From Rhinopithecus roxellana (lineage: Eukaryota > Chordata > Mammalia > Primates > Cercopithecidae): a stretch of DNA of 64,000 bases. Position 1 is the first letter of the stretch. Every line of letters begins with the position of its first letter. The DNA is taken from contig NC_044561.1 in NCBI RefSeq assembly GCF_007565055.1, positions 26,010,114-26,074,113 on the forward strand, in the 5' to 3' direction. The notes under the pieces were generated by a model. That model was not told the DNA's origin and did not search any database. It saw nothing but the letters and a program-made list of their open reading frames with translations. This document shows, piece by piece, positions 1 through 11,895 of this stretch. Position numbers and translations under genes: made by a program.

Positions 1-214
1 TGCTTTCTTGCCATTCGTGTGTTCACTGGAGGAGCACTTTTCATTACCTTCAAGAACTTTTCCTTTTCACTCACACCGTGGCTGACCATTTGGCACAAGA
101 GCCTCGCTTTCTGCCCATCTTGGCATTGGACCTGCCTTCCCGACCAAGCCCCATCGCTTCTAGCTTCTGATTTAAATCAAGAGACTTGTGGCTCTTCTCT
201 TCACTTGAACCCTT
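1..214 (-). pseudogene. Tigger1 transposase N-terminus, degenerate
   Basis: Minus-strand translation upstream of position 214 gives SSKGSSEEKSHKSLDLNQKL followed by a degenerate helix-turn-helix segment. This is the recognisable start of the Tigger1/pogo-like transposase (CENP-B-type DNA-binding N-terminus). The initiating ATG is lost (a valine codon stands there) and the frame is broken further in. The rest of the gene would lie left of the window. Non-functional. Confidence 0.8.
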
Positions 215-637
215 AGAGGACACTGTAGGGTTATTAATTGACCTGATTTCAATGCTGTTGTGTCTCAGGGAATAGGAAGGCCGGAGGAGAGGGAAAGAGA
301 TGGGGAATAGATGGTCAGTGAAGCAATCAGAACACACACATTTGTCTGTTAAGTTTGCCATCAGATATGGGTGCAGTCTGTGGTGTCCCCAAAACAATTA
401 CAATGGTAACATCGAAGATCACAGATCACCATAACAGATAGAATAACAATGAAAGAAACTGAAACGCTGTGAAAATTATCCAGATGTGACACTGAGACAC
501 AAAGTGAGCACACGCTCTTGGAAAAATGGTGGCAATAGACTTTCTCAATGCAGGGTTGCCACAGACCTTCAATTTGCAGAAAATGCCATTTCCGCAAAGT
601 GCAATAAAGCAAAGTGTAATAAAACAAGGTATGCCTG
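1..637 (-). mobile_element. Tigger1 DNA transposon, one end (TcMar-Tigger)
   Basis: The right end reads ...aaaacaaggtatgcctg, the known Tigger1 terminus, preceded by repeated caataaagc-type motifs. The body matches remembered Tigger1 sequence continuously (the cattcgtgtgttcactgga block at 14-32, the ggttattaattg block near 230). Strand is given as that of the transposase. The copy is cut by the left window edge, so only about 0.64 kb of a ~2.4-kb element is visible. It is a fossil cut-and-paste element and is not active. Confidence 0.93.
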
Positions 638-1119
638 ACTCTGGCGAATTACAATAATTAAAAAAATGAATCCCAGATCTATGAAATGCATCTATAGCTG
701 AGCTTTGAAAAATTCATAATAAGTATTTTCATTAAAATGAACAAAATAAATACTCAATTTAAAAATGGGAAAAAATATCCATATAGTACCTGGAAAGAAA
801 TAGAAGGAAGTAATTCACAATGAGAAAAGAAAAAAAAGACAAGAATGACATAATGCAGAAAATCTCTGTGTTATGACGACATTAATCAAGCGGGTGCCTT
901 TGGAAAGGACAAGCTGCTGAACCCCTTGTTTTGGTCATGTTTGAACAGGATGCCTTTCCCATTACTTTCACCCTACAGGTTCCCTCCACTCCGTCCTTTT
1001 CCTTACAGTTAAACGGTTGAAAAACTTGGGCCGTGCTGTTCATTCAACCGGTCCCTCTGTCCTTTGTCCTGGGAAATGGCAACTGGATTCCAATAACCAA
1101 CTTCATTTTTTTAAAAGGA
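638..1119. other. AT-rich stretch, no feature recognised
   Basis: The DNA is A-rich on the plus strand and may be a worn L1 extension of the block that follows, but I could not align it convincingly. No coding signal was seen. Confidence 0.5.
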
Positions 1120-2260
1120 AAAGCACAAATGTACAAAGGAGGAAATGACAAGGAGGAAATAGCTGTCAAAATGAAAGAATTTTTAATTTAAAAATTGTTA
1201 CAAACAAATTGAAGACCTAATTGAAATTGACAACTTCCAAGAAAAAAAAGTTTACTGAAAAATGACTCAAGTCACAGTAGGAAATCTAAAAAGGCCAATT
1301 TTCTACCAGAAGTGAAACTATAGTTATTTTCAATGAAACAAGCCAAAAAAAAAAAAAAAAAAGCCAAAGTGATTTCACAAGGGAATTTTAGCAAATATCT
1401 AAACTCTTATTGCTACTTTGAGTATTTAGAAGCATAGATAAAGGGGGACAATTTCCAAATCCTATTTGTGAAGCAAGAAAGGCACTCATCTGAATCTTTT
1501 TCAAGCACAATAAAAATACAGATTAGTATCACTTACGAACACTAATGCAAAATGTCAAATATGATATTTAGAAATTTTCAAATAATAGAGTAGATAATTT
1601 GTAAACAAAATCCTAATCACATTAAAAATTAAATATAACATGACAATTGGGGCTTATTCCAGGAATGCAGGGATAATTCAATATTAAGAAAAACATTCAT
1701 ATAATACATTCATTATATTAATTGGTCTAGATGAAAAAATCCAGTCATATTTATAAAAGTTAAAAGGTCATTTAACAAAATTCAACACTCATTCCATACA
1801 CAAAATAATATTTAGTAAAATAATAATTGATGGATTTTTTAACCTGATAAACGTTATAGACTTTAATTCCAAAGCCAGCATTTACTTAATGGAGAAATGG
1901 CATAAGCATTTCCACTAAATGCACAAACAAGACTATGATGGCCACTCTTCCCACTAGTGCTTAACATTCTAGTGGAAGTCACAGCCAACGCAGTTAGACA
2001 AGAGAATTTGATTCAAGGGTTAATAACCAAAAAGGGAGATAAGCTATCTCAGTTTGCAGGTGTTATGACTGCATGTTTAGAAAGCACAAAAGAATAAGTG
2101 GAAACTGTGACCAAAAAAATCATAGAATATAGAAAAGTAGCAGGTCAGCATGCCCACCTTTAAGGATCTATTCCAAAGATGCACCTGTCAACACATGAAG
2201 TGGCGTGTGCATGCACTGGTTCATTGTGTCATCACTTTTCCCAGCAAAACTCAGTGTGGG
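1120..2260 (+). mobile_element. Old L1 (L1M-type) ORF2 fragment with gaps
   Basis: From about 1455 the order of blocks follows L1 ORF2 reverse transcriptase: a counterpart of the accaatatccc block, then ttccaggaatgcagggat near 1655, the aacaaaattcaacactcatt block near 1775, and the (tt)tgcag block near 2053. About 2160-2260 resembles the L1M 3' region (attccaaagatgcac). Many indels and stops mark it as ancient. The 1120-1450 part is weaker. Confidence 0.75.
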
Positions 2261-2737
2261 GCACTGACTCTCCAATAGCAGGGAGTGGAGGAAGAGATGA
2301 GAACATACATAACGGAGTAGGGCAGGTGCACCCGTATGCACAGCAGGCTCCCTCCAGCCCCTGAGAGCAAGATATTCATTTCCAGGAGCAGGTGAAGACG
2401 TGCCACACATCTCACTGTTACAGTTTCATGGTACCCATTAAGGCAAATGGAAACATCAACCGCTATCCCTATCAGAACTACACTCATGTGCCAGGGACAG
2501 AGATGGCTTCTTTGCTGTATTGGGTAACAACAAACTTTGATTCATAGACTGATTTTGTCAACTCAGGGTTAAATTGCAACCATATGTGGGCTACAGGTTC
2601 TAGAGTTTGGCCAAAATCAACAGAAACATTCTATGAGAATTGTTCACGTGGATTAACAATAAAGACTACTATTGCACATTTCATTAGAGTTTGTAAACAA
2701 TGCTCACCATCCTTTATATCATAAGATGGCTAGAAAG
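2261..2737. other. No feature recognised
   Basis: Possibly more degraded L1 3' sequence. Small overlapping open frames on both strands have no family resemblance and no splice or poly(A) context. Confidence 0.5.
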
Positions 2738-2854
2738 CAAGATAGGTAGCTACACAGGTAGATAGATAGACACATAGATAGATACATACACACATAGATA
2801 GATACACAGACACATAGATGGATTAGATACATAGATAAATAGACAATACAGATG

Positions 2855-2888
<34 letters not shown>

Positions 2889-2934
2889 AGATATAGATAG
2901 ATAGATAGATATAGATAGATAGATGATAGATAAA
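2738..2934. repeat. (GATA)n compound microsatellite
   Basis: Runs of gata/taga tetranucleotide with interspersed tacaca and tagatagacaca variants. The purest part is about 2852-2930. It is a tetranucleotide STR and likely length-polymorphic. Confidence 0.95.
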
Positions 2935-3050
2935 AATCTAATCACAGTTTTCCACAGAGCCAGTTCTAAATATTTGCTAGCACTCACCACTGTCCACCGT
3001 GGTAAAAGAAAGTGTGGAAATGAGGAAACTATTAATATTTTAGTACAGAG

Positions 3051-3118
3051 TGATATATATATATATACACACACACACATATATATTTTATATGTATATA
3101 TTTATATATAAATTTTAA
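3051..3118. repeat. (TA)n(CA)n microsatellite, AT-rich
   Basis: tatatatatatatacacacacacacatatatat followed by degenerate tatata stretches. It lies directly before the tail of the antisense Alu. Confidence 0.9.
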
Positions 3119-3126
3119 TATTTATA

Positions 3127-3475
3127 TTTTAAGACAGGGTCTCATTCTCTCACCCATGCTAGAGTGCAGTGGCATGATCTTGGCTCACTGCCGCCTCAAC
3201 CTCCCAGGCTTAAGCTACCCTCTTGCCTCAGCCTCTAGAGTGGCTGGGACCCCAGGTGCACACCACCATGCCCAGCTAAATTTTGGGTGCACACCACCAT
3301 GCCCAGCTAAATTTTGGGTGCACACCACCATGCCCAGCTAAATTTTGTATTTTTCTGTAGAGAAGAGGTCTTGCCATGTTACCCATGCTAGTTTCAAACT
3401 CCTGGGTTTAAGTGATCTGCCCACCTCAGCGTTCTAAAGTGCTGGGATTACAGGCATGAGCCACCACCCCAGCCT
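3127..3475 (-). mobile_element. Alu (old, J/S-like), antisense, with internal triplication
   Basis: Antisense Alu landmarks run in order: gacagggtctcattctctc, gagtgcagtggc, ctcactgcc, gctgggattacaggcatgag. It is longer than a standard Alu because a 31-bp segment between the monomers is present about three times (separate entry). Divergence is high. Confidence 0.95.
3256..3348. repeat. 31-bp tandem triplication inside an Alu
   Basis: Copies start at 3256, 3287 and 3318, exactly 31 bp apart, each running from gtgcacaccaccatgcccag to attttg. The first two copies are identical and the third diverges only at its end, where it rejoins normal Alu sequence. Confidence 0.95.
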
Positions 3476-4299
3476 ACAATATATTAAATATATTTTTAAA
3501 TTAGTAAAGCAAGGCTCAGAACAGTATTCACAAAATGTTAATTATTGTGCACCTAAAAAGATAATACAAATCTACGTACACATGTGCTTATATTTTCAAA
3601 AAGAAGCAATGCAATAATAAAGTAAAAGCTAATTGTAAAGGAGTTCCCTACGAGAAAGGGAGGCATCAGGGTAGAAGAGAACAGAATGGAAGGGGGAACT
3701 CTGACTGTGCCTTATTTTTTGTTTTGACTACAGAACCAGATAAATGTTCTATATAATAACAGACAATATTAAAGCAAAAGAGGAAAATGTCACCAATCAT
3801 TTGGAAGCAAGCTGGAAAAAAAAAAAAGAGTCTAACTGTATGACAAGTAGGTGGCACACCCACATAAATTAGATCAGTTTCACATAAATTCAAAAACACA
3901 AGGTTTGGACCACATGTTCCTAATGGAAACTGCAAAGGATACCAGGCAGAGCAACCATGAACCGCCTTTAGTGTCGGTGTGCTGAGCAGTGCAATGGGTA
4001 CTGGGATTTTGAACTATTATATGTGTGTTGTAGAAACAAGCAAATATATTCAACCTAAGTAGTGAAAAGAGGCAGATATAACCATGCATTTAAATTGGAA
4101 GTCTCAGCATGATGGTCTTACCTTATGAATGTCCAGCATCGACAGGCGTCCTGATGCCCAGACACTTACCACTTCCTTCTGAAAGGAACAGGACTCCATA
4201 GAGCAATGGCTAGCTCTAGGGGAAAATGGACAGTGGAAGGTCAGAAAGCAAGGCAGCTATTAAAGCTTAATGAGATGGCATTGAAAGATGCAGGAGTCG
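3476..4299. other. Non-repetitive or unassigned sequence
   Basis: No recognised repeat or exon. Short minus-strand frames (up to about 89 codons) lack gene context. Confidence 0.5.
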
Positions 4300-4586
4300 G
4301 GCCAGGCATGGTGGCTCATGCCTGTAATCCCAGCGCTTTGGAAGACTGAGTTGGGTGGATCACCTGAGGTCGGGAGTTCGAGACCATCCAGACCAACATG
4401 GTGAAAATCCGTCTCTACTAAAAATACAAAATTAGCCAGGCATGGTTGTGTGCACCTGTAATCCTAGCTACTCGGGAGGCTGGCATAGGAGAATCACTTG
4501 AACCTGGGAGGCGGAGGTTGCAGTGAGCTAGATCACGCCACTGCACTCCAACCTGGGAGACAGAGTGAGATTCCGTCTTAAAAAAA
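4300..4586 (+). mobile_element. AluS-like, full length
   Basis: Starts ggccaggcatggtggctcat and ends in a short A-rich tail. Flanked by an imperfect 16-bp target-site duplication: 4283-4298 (gaaagatgcaggagtc) and 4587-4602 (gaaagacacaggagtc). This shows an ordinary L1-mediated retroposition. Confidence 0.96.
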
Positions 4587-4790
4587 GAAAGACACAGGAG
4601 TCAACTTAAGGGTTTCCACCAACCTGACACAACATAATTTGGACATCAACAGAAAGTGACTGCCATGGACTGACATACATCAAATATGTAAACCCCATGA
4701 GTTAATGACATTACTTAAAAATAACAAAGCCCATGGTCATTTTGGAGGTTGCCAGGGTATTGACTCATTGCTTCTAAAAATTGATAAATG

Positions 4791-5073
4791 GGCTGGGTGC
4801 AGTGGCTCACGCCTGTAATCCCAGCACTTTGGGAGGCCAAGGCGGGCGGATCACGAGGTCAGGAGATCGAGACCATCCCGGCAAACACAGTGAAACCCTG
4901 TCTCTACCAAAAATACAAAAAACATTAGCCGGACGCGGTGGCGGGCGCCTGTAGTCCCAGCTACTCAGGATGCTGAGGCAGGAGAATGGTGTGAACCTGG
5001 GAAGCGGAGCTTGCAGTGAGCCAAGATCGGGCCACTGCACTCCAGCCTGGGCGACAGAGCGAGACTCCATCTC

Positions 5074-5102
<29 letters not shown>
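4791..5102 (+). mobile_element. AluY-like, full length, long A tail
   Basis: Carries the Y-type stretch gatcacgaggtcaggagatc and a 29-nt A tail from 5074. A perfect 15-bp target-site duplication aaaaattgataaatg occurs at 4776-4790 and 5098-5112, so this is a comparatively young insertion. It supports a catarrhine primate source. Confidence 0.96.
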
Positions 5103-5108
<6 letters not shown>

Positions 5109-8100
5109 AATGAAACAATCCAAATAGTTTTGCTGCCTTTTCTGCAAAATCTCAATTTCAGAGTGACCAAATGGTTGAAGAGCAAAGTGTCTTAGTATTA
5201 TTAAATGTGGGATGAGACATTGTGTCTCCCAAGATACAATAAACTCGAACATCAGGTGTACTTCTAGATCTACCTGCAGGGAACAGAAGAACATGCAAAA
5301 CATCACCACAAGAAAGTCACCAGTCAACGCTGGAATGTGAGGCATCGGACACGATAAATCACCACGTTGCTCTAACAAATCAACTGCCAGTAAAAAGCAG
5401 TTAATAACAGAAAAGAACTTTAGAGGCGAGAAAACTCTGTCTGCTTTTGCTGTGTAACAGACAACCAAAAATTGCAATCGCTTATAGCAACAAAAATGTT
5501 TCTGTTATTCAAGCATCTGAAAGTCACCTAGGGTGGGTGTGCTTCAGGTTGCAGATCTGATCTGCAGGTCAGCGGGGGTGACCCTATCCTGCCTGCCTTG
5601 TTCTGGGGCACCGGCAGGAGCAGCAACAGCCACCCAGGTATGTTCTCCTGATGCTGAGGGCAGAACCTCGGGAAGCCCAGCCTAGCCACACAAACACCTC
5701 CACGTCTGCTCACATCACACTTCCTATCATCTCATTGTCCCAAGTCAGTCACAGGCCCAAGCCCAATGGCAAGAGGCAGAAAAGCTCACTCTGCCCAGAG
5801 GGAGACCAGGGCACAGGTGGCTGGGTGATTGTACAGCGGGGGAAATGGAGATGTAGGAATGATAATCCAACCTTCATCATTCAGAGGAAAATGACAAAGC
5901 CAAGAGCCATGACAGATGAAAGCAGTCCCAGATGGCTCCAGAGAAGCCCTGGCCCGAGACCTAGCTGAGGAGAACATGCTGGGGTTCTGGCCAAGGAGGC
6001 TGGCAAGGCTGGTGGAAGGGCCCTGCCTCCCCACGGATGTGGATTCTCCTCCTGGGCTTCCCAGCTAGGGCTTTCCCACCCCGCTGGACCTGGAATAGGA
6101 TGGAAGCCCTGCCATCCCACGTCTCCCTGGCCCATGTGTCAGGGAGAGGCCACTGGGCGAGACACATGTGCACCCTCACCCCGTTTGAAGCAGAGGTTCA
6201 GCAACCTCTTCTCTCCTGTCCCCAGCCCCCCTCCCTCTCCCCACTCCCTGAGTGTACGAACAAGGAATTTCCAGAGGAGAGAGGGAAAAGGCGGGGTTTA
6301 TGGACCAAGTTGTCTGCCCAGACCAGAGACTCCCGCTGTTCTCTGAACCTCTGGGAGGCCTGAGCCCAGTTGCTGCCTCCTGGCAGGTCTAGGCCAACAC
6401 CCAGCCATCTCCAAGGTTTCTGCAGCTTCATTGAGCAATGGCCAAGGCGTTCCCACTGGAGTCTTTGGCAAACCACCCCCAGAGCCAGAGGAACAAAATT
6501 GAAGTCCTGCTTCCTCCATTGGGCCTCTAGATTCTAGAGTGTTCTGCTACAGCCAACCTCCTGCTTTTCCTCTGCTCTTAGGAGGACGAACCCCCATTGG
6601 ACCTACCATGCTGCTGAGACCCCAGCTGGAGTCACGGAAGCCATGTCTGTGTGGCCGAGTCTAAAACCCCCACTGTTCTGGTCTTGTGACACTGCCTGGA
6701 TCCTCCTGATAGCCTGTCCCTTGTCCCCAGGGGTACGACGCCAGCTCCTAGAACATTCCTCCCTGCACAGAGCAGGCAGAGCAGCTCTGTAGCACAGTTG
6801 GTGCCTGGTCAACAGCCGGGGACTGAATTTGTGAGATGAGTCTGGGTCTGCTTCCTCATTTTGCTAAGGACAGAAGCCACAGCCATAGGCAGCCGTTCCC
6901 AGTGGCAGGTTCATGCACACACCTGCTCATGCACACACCTTGTGTCTGTGCCCCCCACAGATCTTCCCCACACTGCGTGGTCCCTCATCTAACTCACCCC
7001 TGTGTGCAGGGGCCAGCCTCACCCCAGCCCTCCGAGGCCCCTGCATTCGACCCAAATATCTAAACCCACCTCCTAGTCTATCCCTGAAAGAGGGTCCTGG
7101 ACAGGTATACCAGGGTTTGTCCTCCAGCATGAACGCGGTCCCTTGACCCGTCCCTCTGCTCCAGGTGGAAACCAGAGGCCCTTCTACGCTAGTTGGAGCA
7201 GTGGGCTGAAGGACAGGCGGCCAGGCAGACCCCCGGGCCACACCGGGCTATGTGACAGTGACCTGTGAGGATACGCCGGCACAGCGCAGGGGTGTGTGTG
7301 TCTGGCTTCAAGGCTTTGCGGGCCCTGTTCTTGGCGGCCACTGAGGCACTTTCCAGACAATCTGGTGCGTCAGAGCCCTTTATTTTTCCACTTCTGATTC
7401 TACAAGCGCCGTTGTTTCCTGGCTCAGGGCTGCAGCCGGGAGTCCTGATGGATGTTAATGGGCATCTCGAGGAGCAGATAATCTTTTAATGTTTTCCGAG
7501 AGGCCTCCACGGAAACCACTCTTTATTAACACACCTGAGGAGTCAAATCCCTGCTTATCCTCCATTTAGAAGGATGTCTGATTACACGGTTTTGCGGTGG
7601 ACACCGAAGGGGGGCCCAGCAGGCCTAAATCCGGCATTTGGAGACGAGGACAAGACAGGCTTGACTCTCAGGGTGCGGAGCCTGCAGCCATACGTGGCTC
7701 TCAGGGTCCTGATGGGCCTCAGCGTGTCCTTAGCTGGAGTGGAGGAAAGAATTATGGGTCGGGAGCAGAAAAGTTCCTCTGCAGAAAAGCAAGAAATCCA
7801 GATACCAAGAGCCCGGGTCTGACAGAGGATAACTGGCCAGGACCACTGTGCCCCAAGGCAGGGTCTCACCAGCCGAGGCCATGAGGGGCCCCTCCCAAGA
7901 AGTCCAGGCTCTCTCCTCACGGTGTGGACAGGGAAATGAGCTTCAGTCCGTTCAGCGAGCGGGCATTCAAGCTGGGGCCTGCCTCTTTCCTACCCAGTAT
8001 CCTGCCGCTCCAGCCAGGGAGGGCCTAGAGCTCGGGACAGGTCCCAGAGCTGAGGGCTGAGAAAAAAGAGCTTTCTGTGGGTCGTGAACTCCCCAGACCA

Positions 8101-8214
8101 GCGTCCTCCATCAGTCCTTCCTCTGGGAAGTGGCTCTCGGGGTCCTGCCTCCCAGATGCCCTCCTGGGCTCTCTCCCACCCCTCCTCTTTTAGGTCATTG
8201 AGGGGTTCATGCAT
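5103..8214. other. GC-rich, repeat-poor sequence
   Basis: About 5440-5800 resembles an old interspersed repeat (gctgtgtaacagacaacc... gtcacaggcccaagcccaatgg) that I cannot assign. The rest shows no repeat. Many open frames of 60-110 codons overlap on both strands, as expected by chance in GC-rich DNA. None has a family signature. 7330-7570 has an AT-rich motif-dense block (see findings). Confidence 0.5.
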
Positions 8215-8372
8215 CCACTTTTTTGTGAATGCATAGTAGGCATATTTAAGTATGGGGTACCAGAGACGTTTAGATACAGAGATGCAATATGAACTAAGCA
8301 AATCACGGAGAATGGGGTGTTTTGAGTTAAAACCAACCCAACTACACTCTTTAAATTATTTCAGAATATACT
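8215..8372 (+). mobile_element. L1 3'-region fragment
   Basis: The series gcatatttaagtatgggg... gatgcaatatgaac... atggggtgttttgag... actctttaaattatttcag follows a common L1 3'-region sequence. It is short, worn and isolated in GC-rich DNA. Confidence 0.65.
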
Positions 8373-8811
8373 ATGTGTCCCTTTGTTCACCGGGCAGCTG
8401 TGTGGGTTCACCCACTGAGGGGAGCCCAGGATGCCAGGATGACCAATGTGGTGACTGCCCTGGGGGGCCCCCGGCTGGGTGGTAAGGGAGACCAGCCTTG
8501 CAGATACCAACCAAGAGTGTGACTCCAAGGACAGCGGCGAGGGCTGAGGCTTAAAGCCACTGCATTTTTTTTCTAACTTAACATAAAATGGCAGATTTAA
8601 ACATTTTTGTTGTAATGTTTTAAACGGCTGATGTGTTGTACTTGTCCATATTTCTGGGGTGTTTGTGACCTCTTGCTGCGTGTCTGGACTGTGTCATGAT
8701 GGAATTGGAGTGTTGAGGGTCTGCGGTGCCCGAGTATTTACTGTTTCCACGAGTGTGTAGGTTTCAGGTCCGCTCTCTGTTTCGGAAGATGTGCTGCTAT
8801 TTTTTCGTTTG

Positions 8812-8862
8812 GTTGTTTGTTTTTGAGACGGAGACTCTCTCTGTCGCCAAGCTGGAGTTTGC
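8812..8862 (-). mobile_element. Alu tail-end remnant
   Basis: tttttgagacggagactctc tctgtcgccaagctggagt is the antisense start of an Alu right end. The similarity stops after about 45 bp. It may be a deletion relic or a very short truncated insertion. Confidence 0.5.
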
Positions 8863-11484
8863 TCTGTTGCTCACTCTCGTCACCCAGCTCTGCTCGCGAA
8901 CGTTTCTAGCCCAGAAACGCTGGCTGCTACGTGACCCTAGGCCCCTCCCCTTGTCTCTGAGCCCCCATTTTCTCCTTGCTAACCTGCCTTGAGCACGGCT
9001 GTCCTGAGCGTCCAGGTGCCGCTGGCCATCACTGCTCTCATGGGGGCTGGGCACCCACAGGCCTGGGACACAGGCTGCCCCTCCCTGAGAGGCCAGCAAC
9101 GCAGTTCAGGAGGCCCGGAGACCCCGTCTCCCCACATCCACTGGCTAGAGAGCTGCATGTACTTGGCCTTTGCCCAGGAGAAGACGCCAGCCCGCCCGCC
9201 CTGCCCAGGAAGCAGGCCAGCGCGGTGGGCCGCGGCCATCCATCTCCTTAATGAGCCCATTTGTCACGGGGGCTGGCATTGTTCACCTGCCCAACCGAAT
9301 GGGCCTGTTCCGGGCCGGATGAGAGCCAGCCAGGCCCTGATTGTCTGGGGGTCACTTTGCAGGCTGGTCAAAGCGGATGGGACGAGGCTGTGCAGATCCC
9401 CCCCACTCGCTGTAGACAACAGCCTTCCTGAAGGTGCCCGGAGTGTTTTGAGGATCTATTTGTCTAGGAACAATGTGGTCTGAGTGGCAGTCATCCTTTC
9501 CTGTCACCAGGGAGGGGACCTCTGCCATGTCCCAGAGTCGAGCCTGTGCTTGGCTGCCCCAGCCTGTGGTCCTCCAGGACAATCGTCAGCCTGGGCCAAA
9601 GAGGGGACCGTCGCCCTGGTGACCAGACAGGTGGCTGTGAGGGAGCAGGGGCCGGCCCTGTCCTGGGAAGGGGACAGGCCCTGAGGATGTGGCCACAGTC
9701 CCTCTGCATGACTCTGTGGCTGAGCAGCTTTGGAAAAGCCTCCCAATCTCCTTGAGTCCTCCAGATGCTCCCAAAGGGCACAGGAGGCCCCGGCCTGTAC
9801 CGTGCCGAGATCATCGTGCCCGGCTCTTGTGCTGCTGAGGCGCCAGCTGACAGGGGGGCTGTGTCGTCCTCATGGCGCTGTGAGCCACTCCGGGCCAGAG
9901 GCCTGCTGGACACTGCGGGTGAGGCTGGGGAATACAGGAGTCTCCATTTCCTGAGCCCCAGCATTGGACACAGTCCCCAGGGCCCTGGGAGGAGCAAGGA
10001 GTCACCTGTGGGCCAGATCTACCTGGGACAGGTGAGACAAAGCAGGGCTGGTGCACTTGGAGAGAGCAAGAGCTGGGGTGACGGTGCTGGGGTGATGTGG
10101 TGGAGGCAGAGGTGATCTCACTCAGGAGAGCTGGGCCAGCAGGGTGGGTGACCAAAAGAAGGAAGGGCCTGTGCTGTGGTCCACAGCCCTGCACCTACAC
10201 CCTGGAGGAGGCCTCCCAGCTGTCTGTGGCGTCCCATCCCTGGGGACGGCCCAGCCTTCCATGGGGAGGCTCTAGCAAGGCAGAAAAGAGGCATCGAGAG
10301 GAAAAGAAATGCAAATACAGGAGCACAGACAGCCCTGCAAGGAGGACTCCAGGTCTCCAGCTGGTCCCCGTCTGCCTTGCGTCCAAGGAGCAGGACGCGC
10401 TCTCCCACACGGTCAGGTTTGGCCAGGGTGTCCCAGGCTGGCCTCAGAGCTGTGGAGCCCAGCACTCAGGTCTCAACTCAGACCTGGCCAGTGCCTGGAC
10501 ATGTTCCGGCCAGTGGCCAGTGTGCTGGTCAGGACCCGCTCCCCCAGGACTGCCTCAAGGGTGCAGAATCACCTCCCTCCACCGCCTTCCCAGGTGCCCT
10601 CCTTAAAGAGTCTCCCACCTGAGGAGGCCCCTGGCCCTGAACAGCGGGGGCTCTCCTGGGGCTGCACACCTGAGACCCTGCAGGATTTGTTTAAAGGGGA
10701 CCCTCTGATCCCAAGGGCCCACCTGTCCCTTCTCAGGGCAGCACCTCAGCAGTTTCAAGGTGCTTTCTGCATCATAAAGGGGGTCTCTGCAATCTCCATC
10801 CCCGTGAGGCTGGAAGCAGTGATGGGTGGAAGTCCCGCTGCATCCCAGGCAGCCCAGACCGTCAGGGGCTGGCCGGTCCCCAAGCTGCCCCTCCCTTATC
10901 CATGATCCCACGGCTCCCTTCCATGGGACTTCTCCTTAAAGTGCCATTACATTCACTTTCCCCCAACATGAATGTCTCTGGGAGCAAATGCAGAATGATT
11001 GATGAAGGCCAGTGAGCTGAGGGGGTGGCTGCAGGCTCAGGGAGGGAGGACGTCTCCCCAAGCAGTGGCACCCTGCACCAGCTTCCTGTCTCCAGCCAGG
11101 AGAACAGAGGCCCTGCCCAGGAGTAGAGCGTGAGGGGACCATGACCGCTGAGCTCGAGTGGCCATCGGCAGCCTGCAGCCTTGCTTCCCCACAGGCACCT
11201 GCAGTCCTGAAGCCCCACAGAGGGCCCCGGCCTGGGGCAGGGTGGCGCGACCACAGACAGGCAAGCCAGGCAGACCTGGCATTGTGCTCCTCCATCCTCC
11301 TCCCCTGCAAGGCAGGCTGCAGTGGGAATGAGAGGAGCTCAGGTAATCATCGTGATTATGGAGGCTTCCTTGAAACGTGACGCATGTGGGCACAGAGGGA
11401 GCACGCGGTGACTGCCCGATGGGGGAGGAAGGGACGATCAAGGGCTCTGCTGATAAAACCACAAATCCCCCAGAGCCCACCTTC
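8863..11484. other. GC-rich, no feature recognised
   Basis: Chance open frames up to about 198 codons (10309-10905, plus) occur on all frames together. Their composition is Pro/Gly/Arg/Ser-rich with no domain. A possible conserved-looking block at 9240-9490 is described in the findings. Confidence 0.5.
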
Positions 11485-11560
11485 AACTAGAGGGTAAACT
11501 GAGGCCCAGAGCAGCTCAGTGACAGCCAAGGCCGCAAGCCCAGGTGTCCACCCTAGAGAT
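11485..11560 (-). mobile_element. MIR fragment
   Basis: taaactgaggcccagagcag followed by a worn counterpart of the MIR core, in reverse orientation. Short and old. Confidence 0.5.
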
Positions 11561-11664
11561 GGACCTCCCTTAACACCTTTTTTTTTGCAGTGGGGCCTGA
11601 CATGGAGGGCAGAGCCCAGCTCTGTGCACTGGGGGAGGTCTCTGCCTCAACATGAACCATTATG

Positions 11665-11895
11665 GAGAGAGAGAGTGTGTGTGTGTGTGGCGACTGTGTG
11701 GGGTGTGTGGGGTGTGACAAGTTGTGTATGGAGTGGTGTGTGATGAGTGGTGTGTGATGACTGGTTTGTGGTTTGTGTATGGTGTGTGCTTGGCATGTGT
11801 GATGTGTGCCGGTCTGTGTGGTTTGTGAGTGTGACACGTGGAATTATGTTGTGTGTGTCTCTATGTGTGTGTAATGCAGGGTTAGAGTTGGGGAG
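11665..11895. repeat. GT-rich degenerate repeat, left part of split minisatellite
   Basis: Degenerate tgtgtg/ggtgtgtgatga sequence. Its last part (gggttagagttgggga, 11880-11894) matches the unit of the GT minisatellite to the right of the LTR (catggggtagagttgg at 12453). The LTR therefore interrupts one array. Confidence 0.85.

Noticed and set aside
1..397. Functional Tigger-derived host gene
   Set aside because: The transposase start codon is lost, the frame is disrupted, and the element is cut by the window edge.
4965..5477. 170-codon minus-strand frame
   Set aside because: Its C-terminal half is antisense Alu, including the poly-Phe run from the A tail. The rest has no family resemblance.
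8989..9483. 164-codon plus-strand frame as a gene
   Set aside because: Overlaps several other frames of similar size on both strands in GC-rich DNA; no domain, no exon chain, unremarkable start context.
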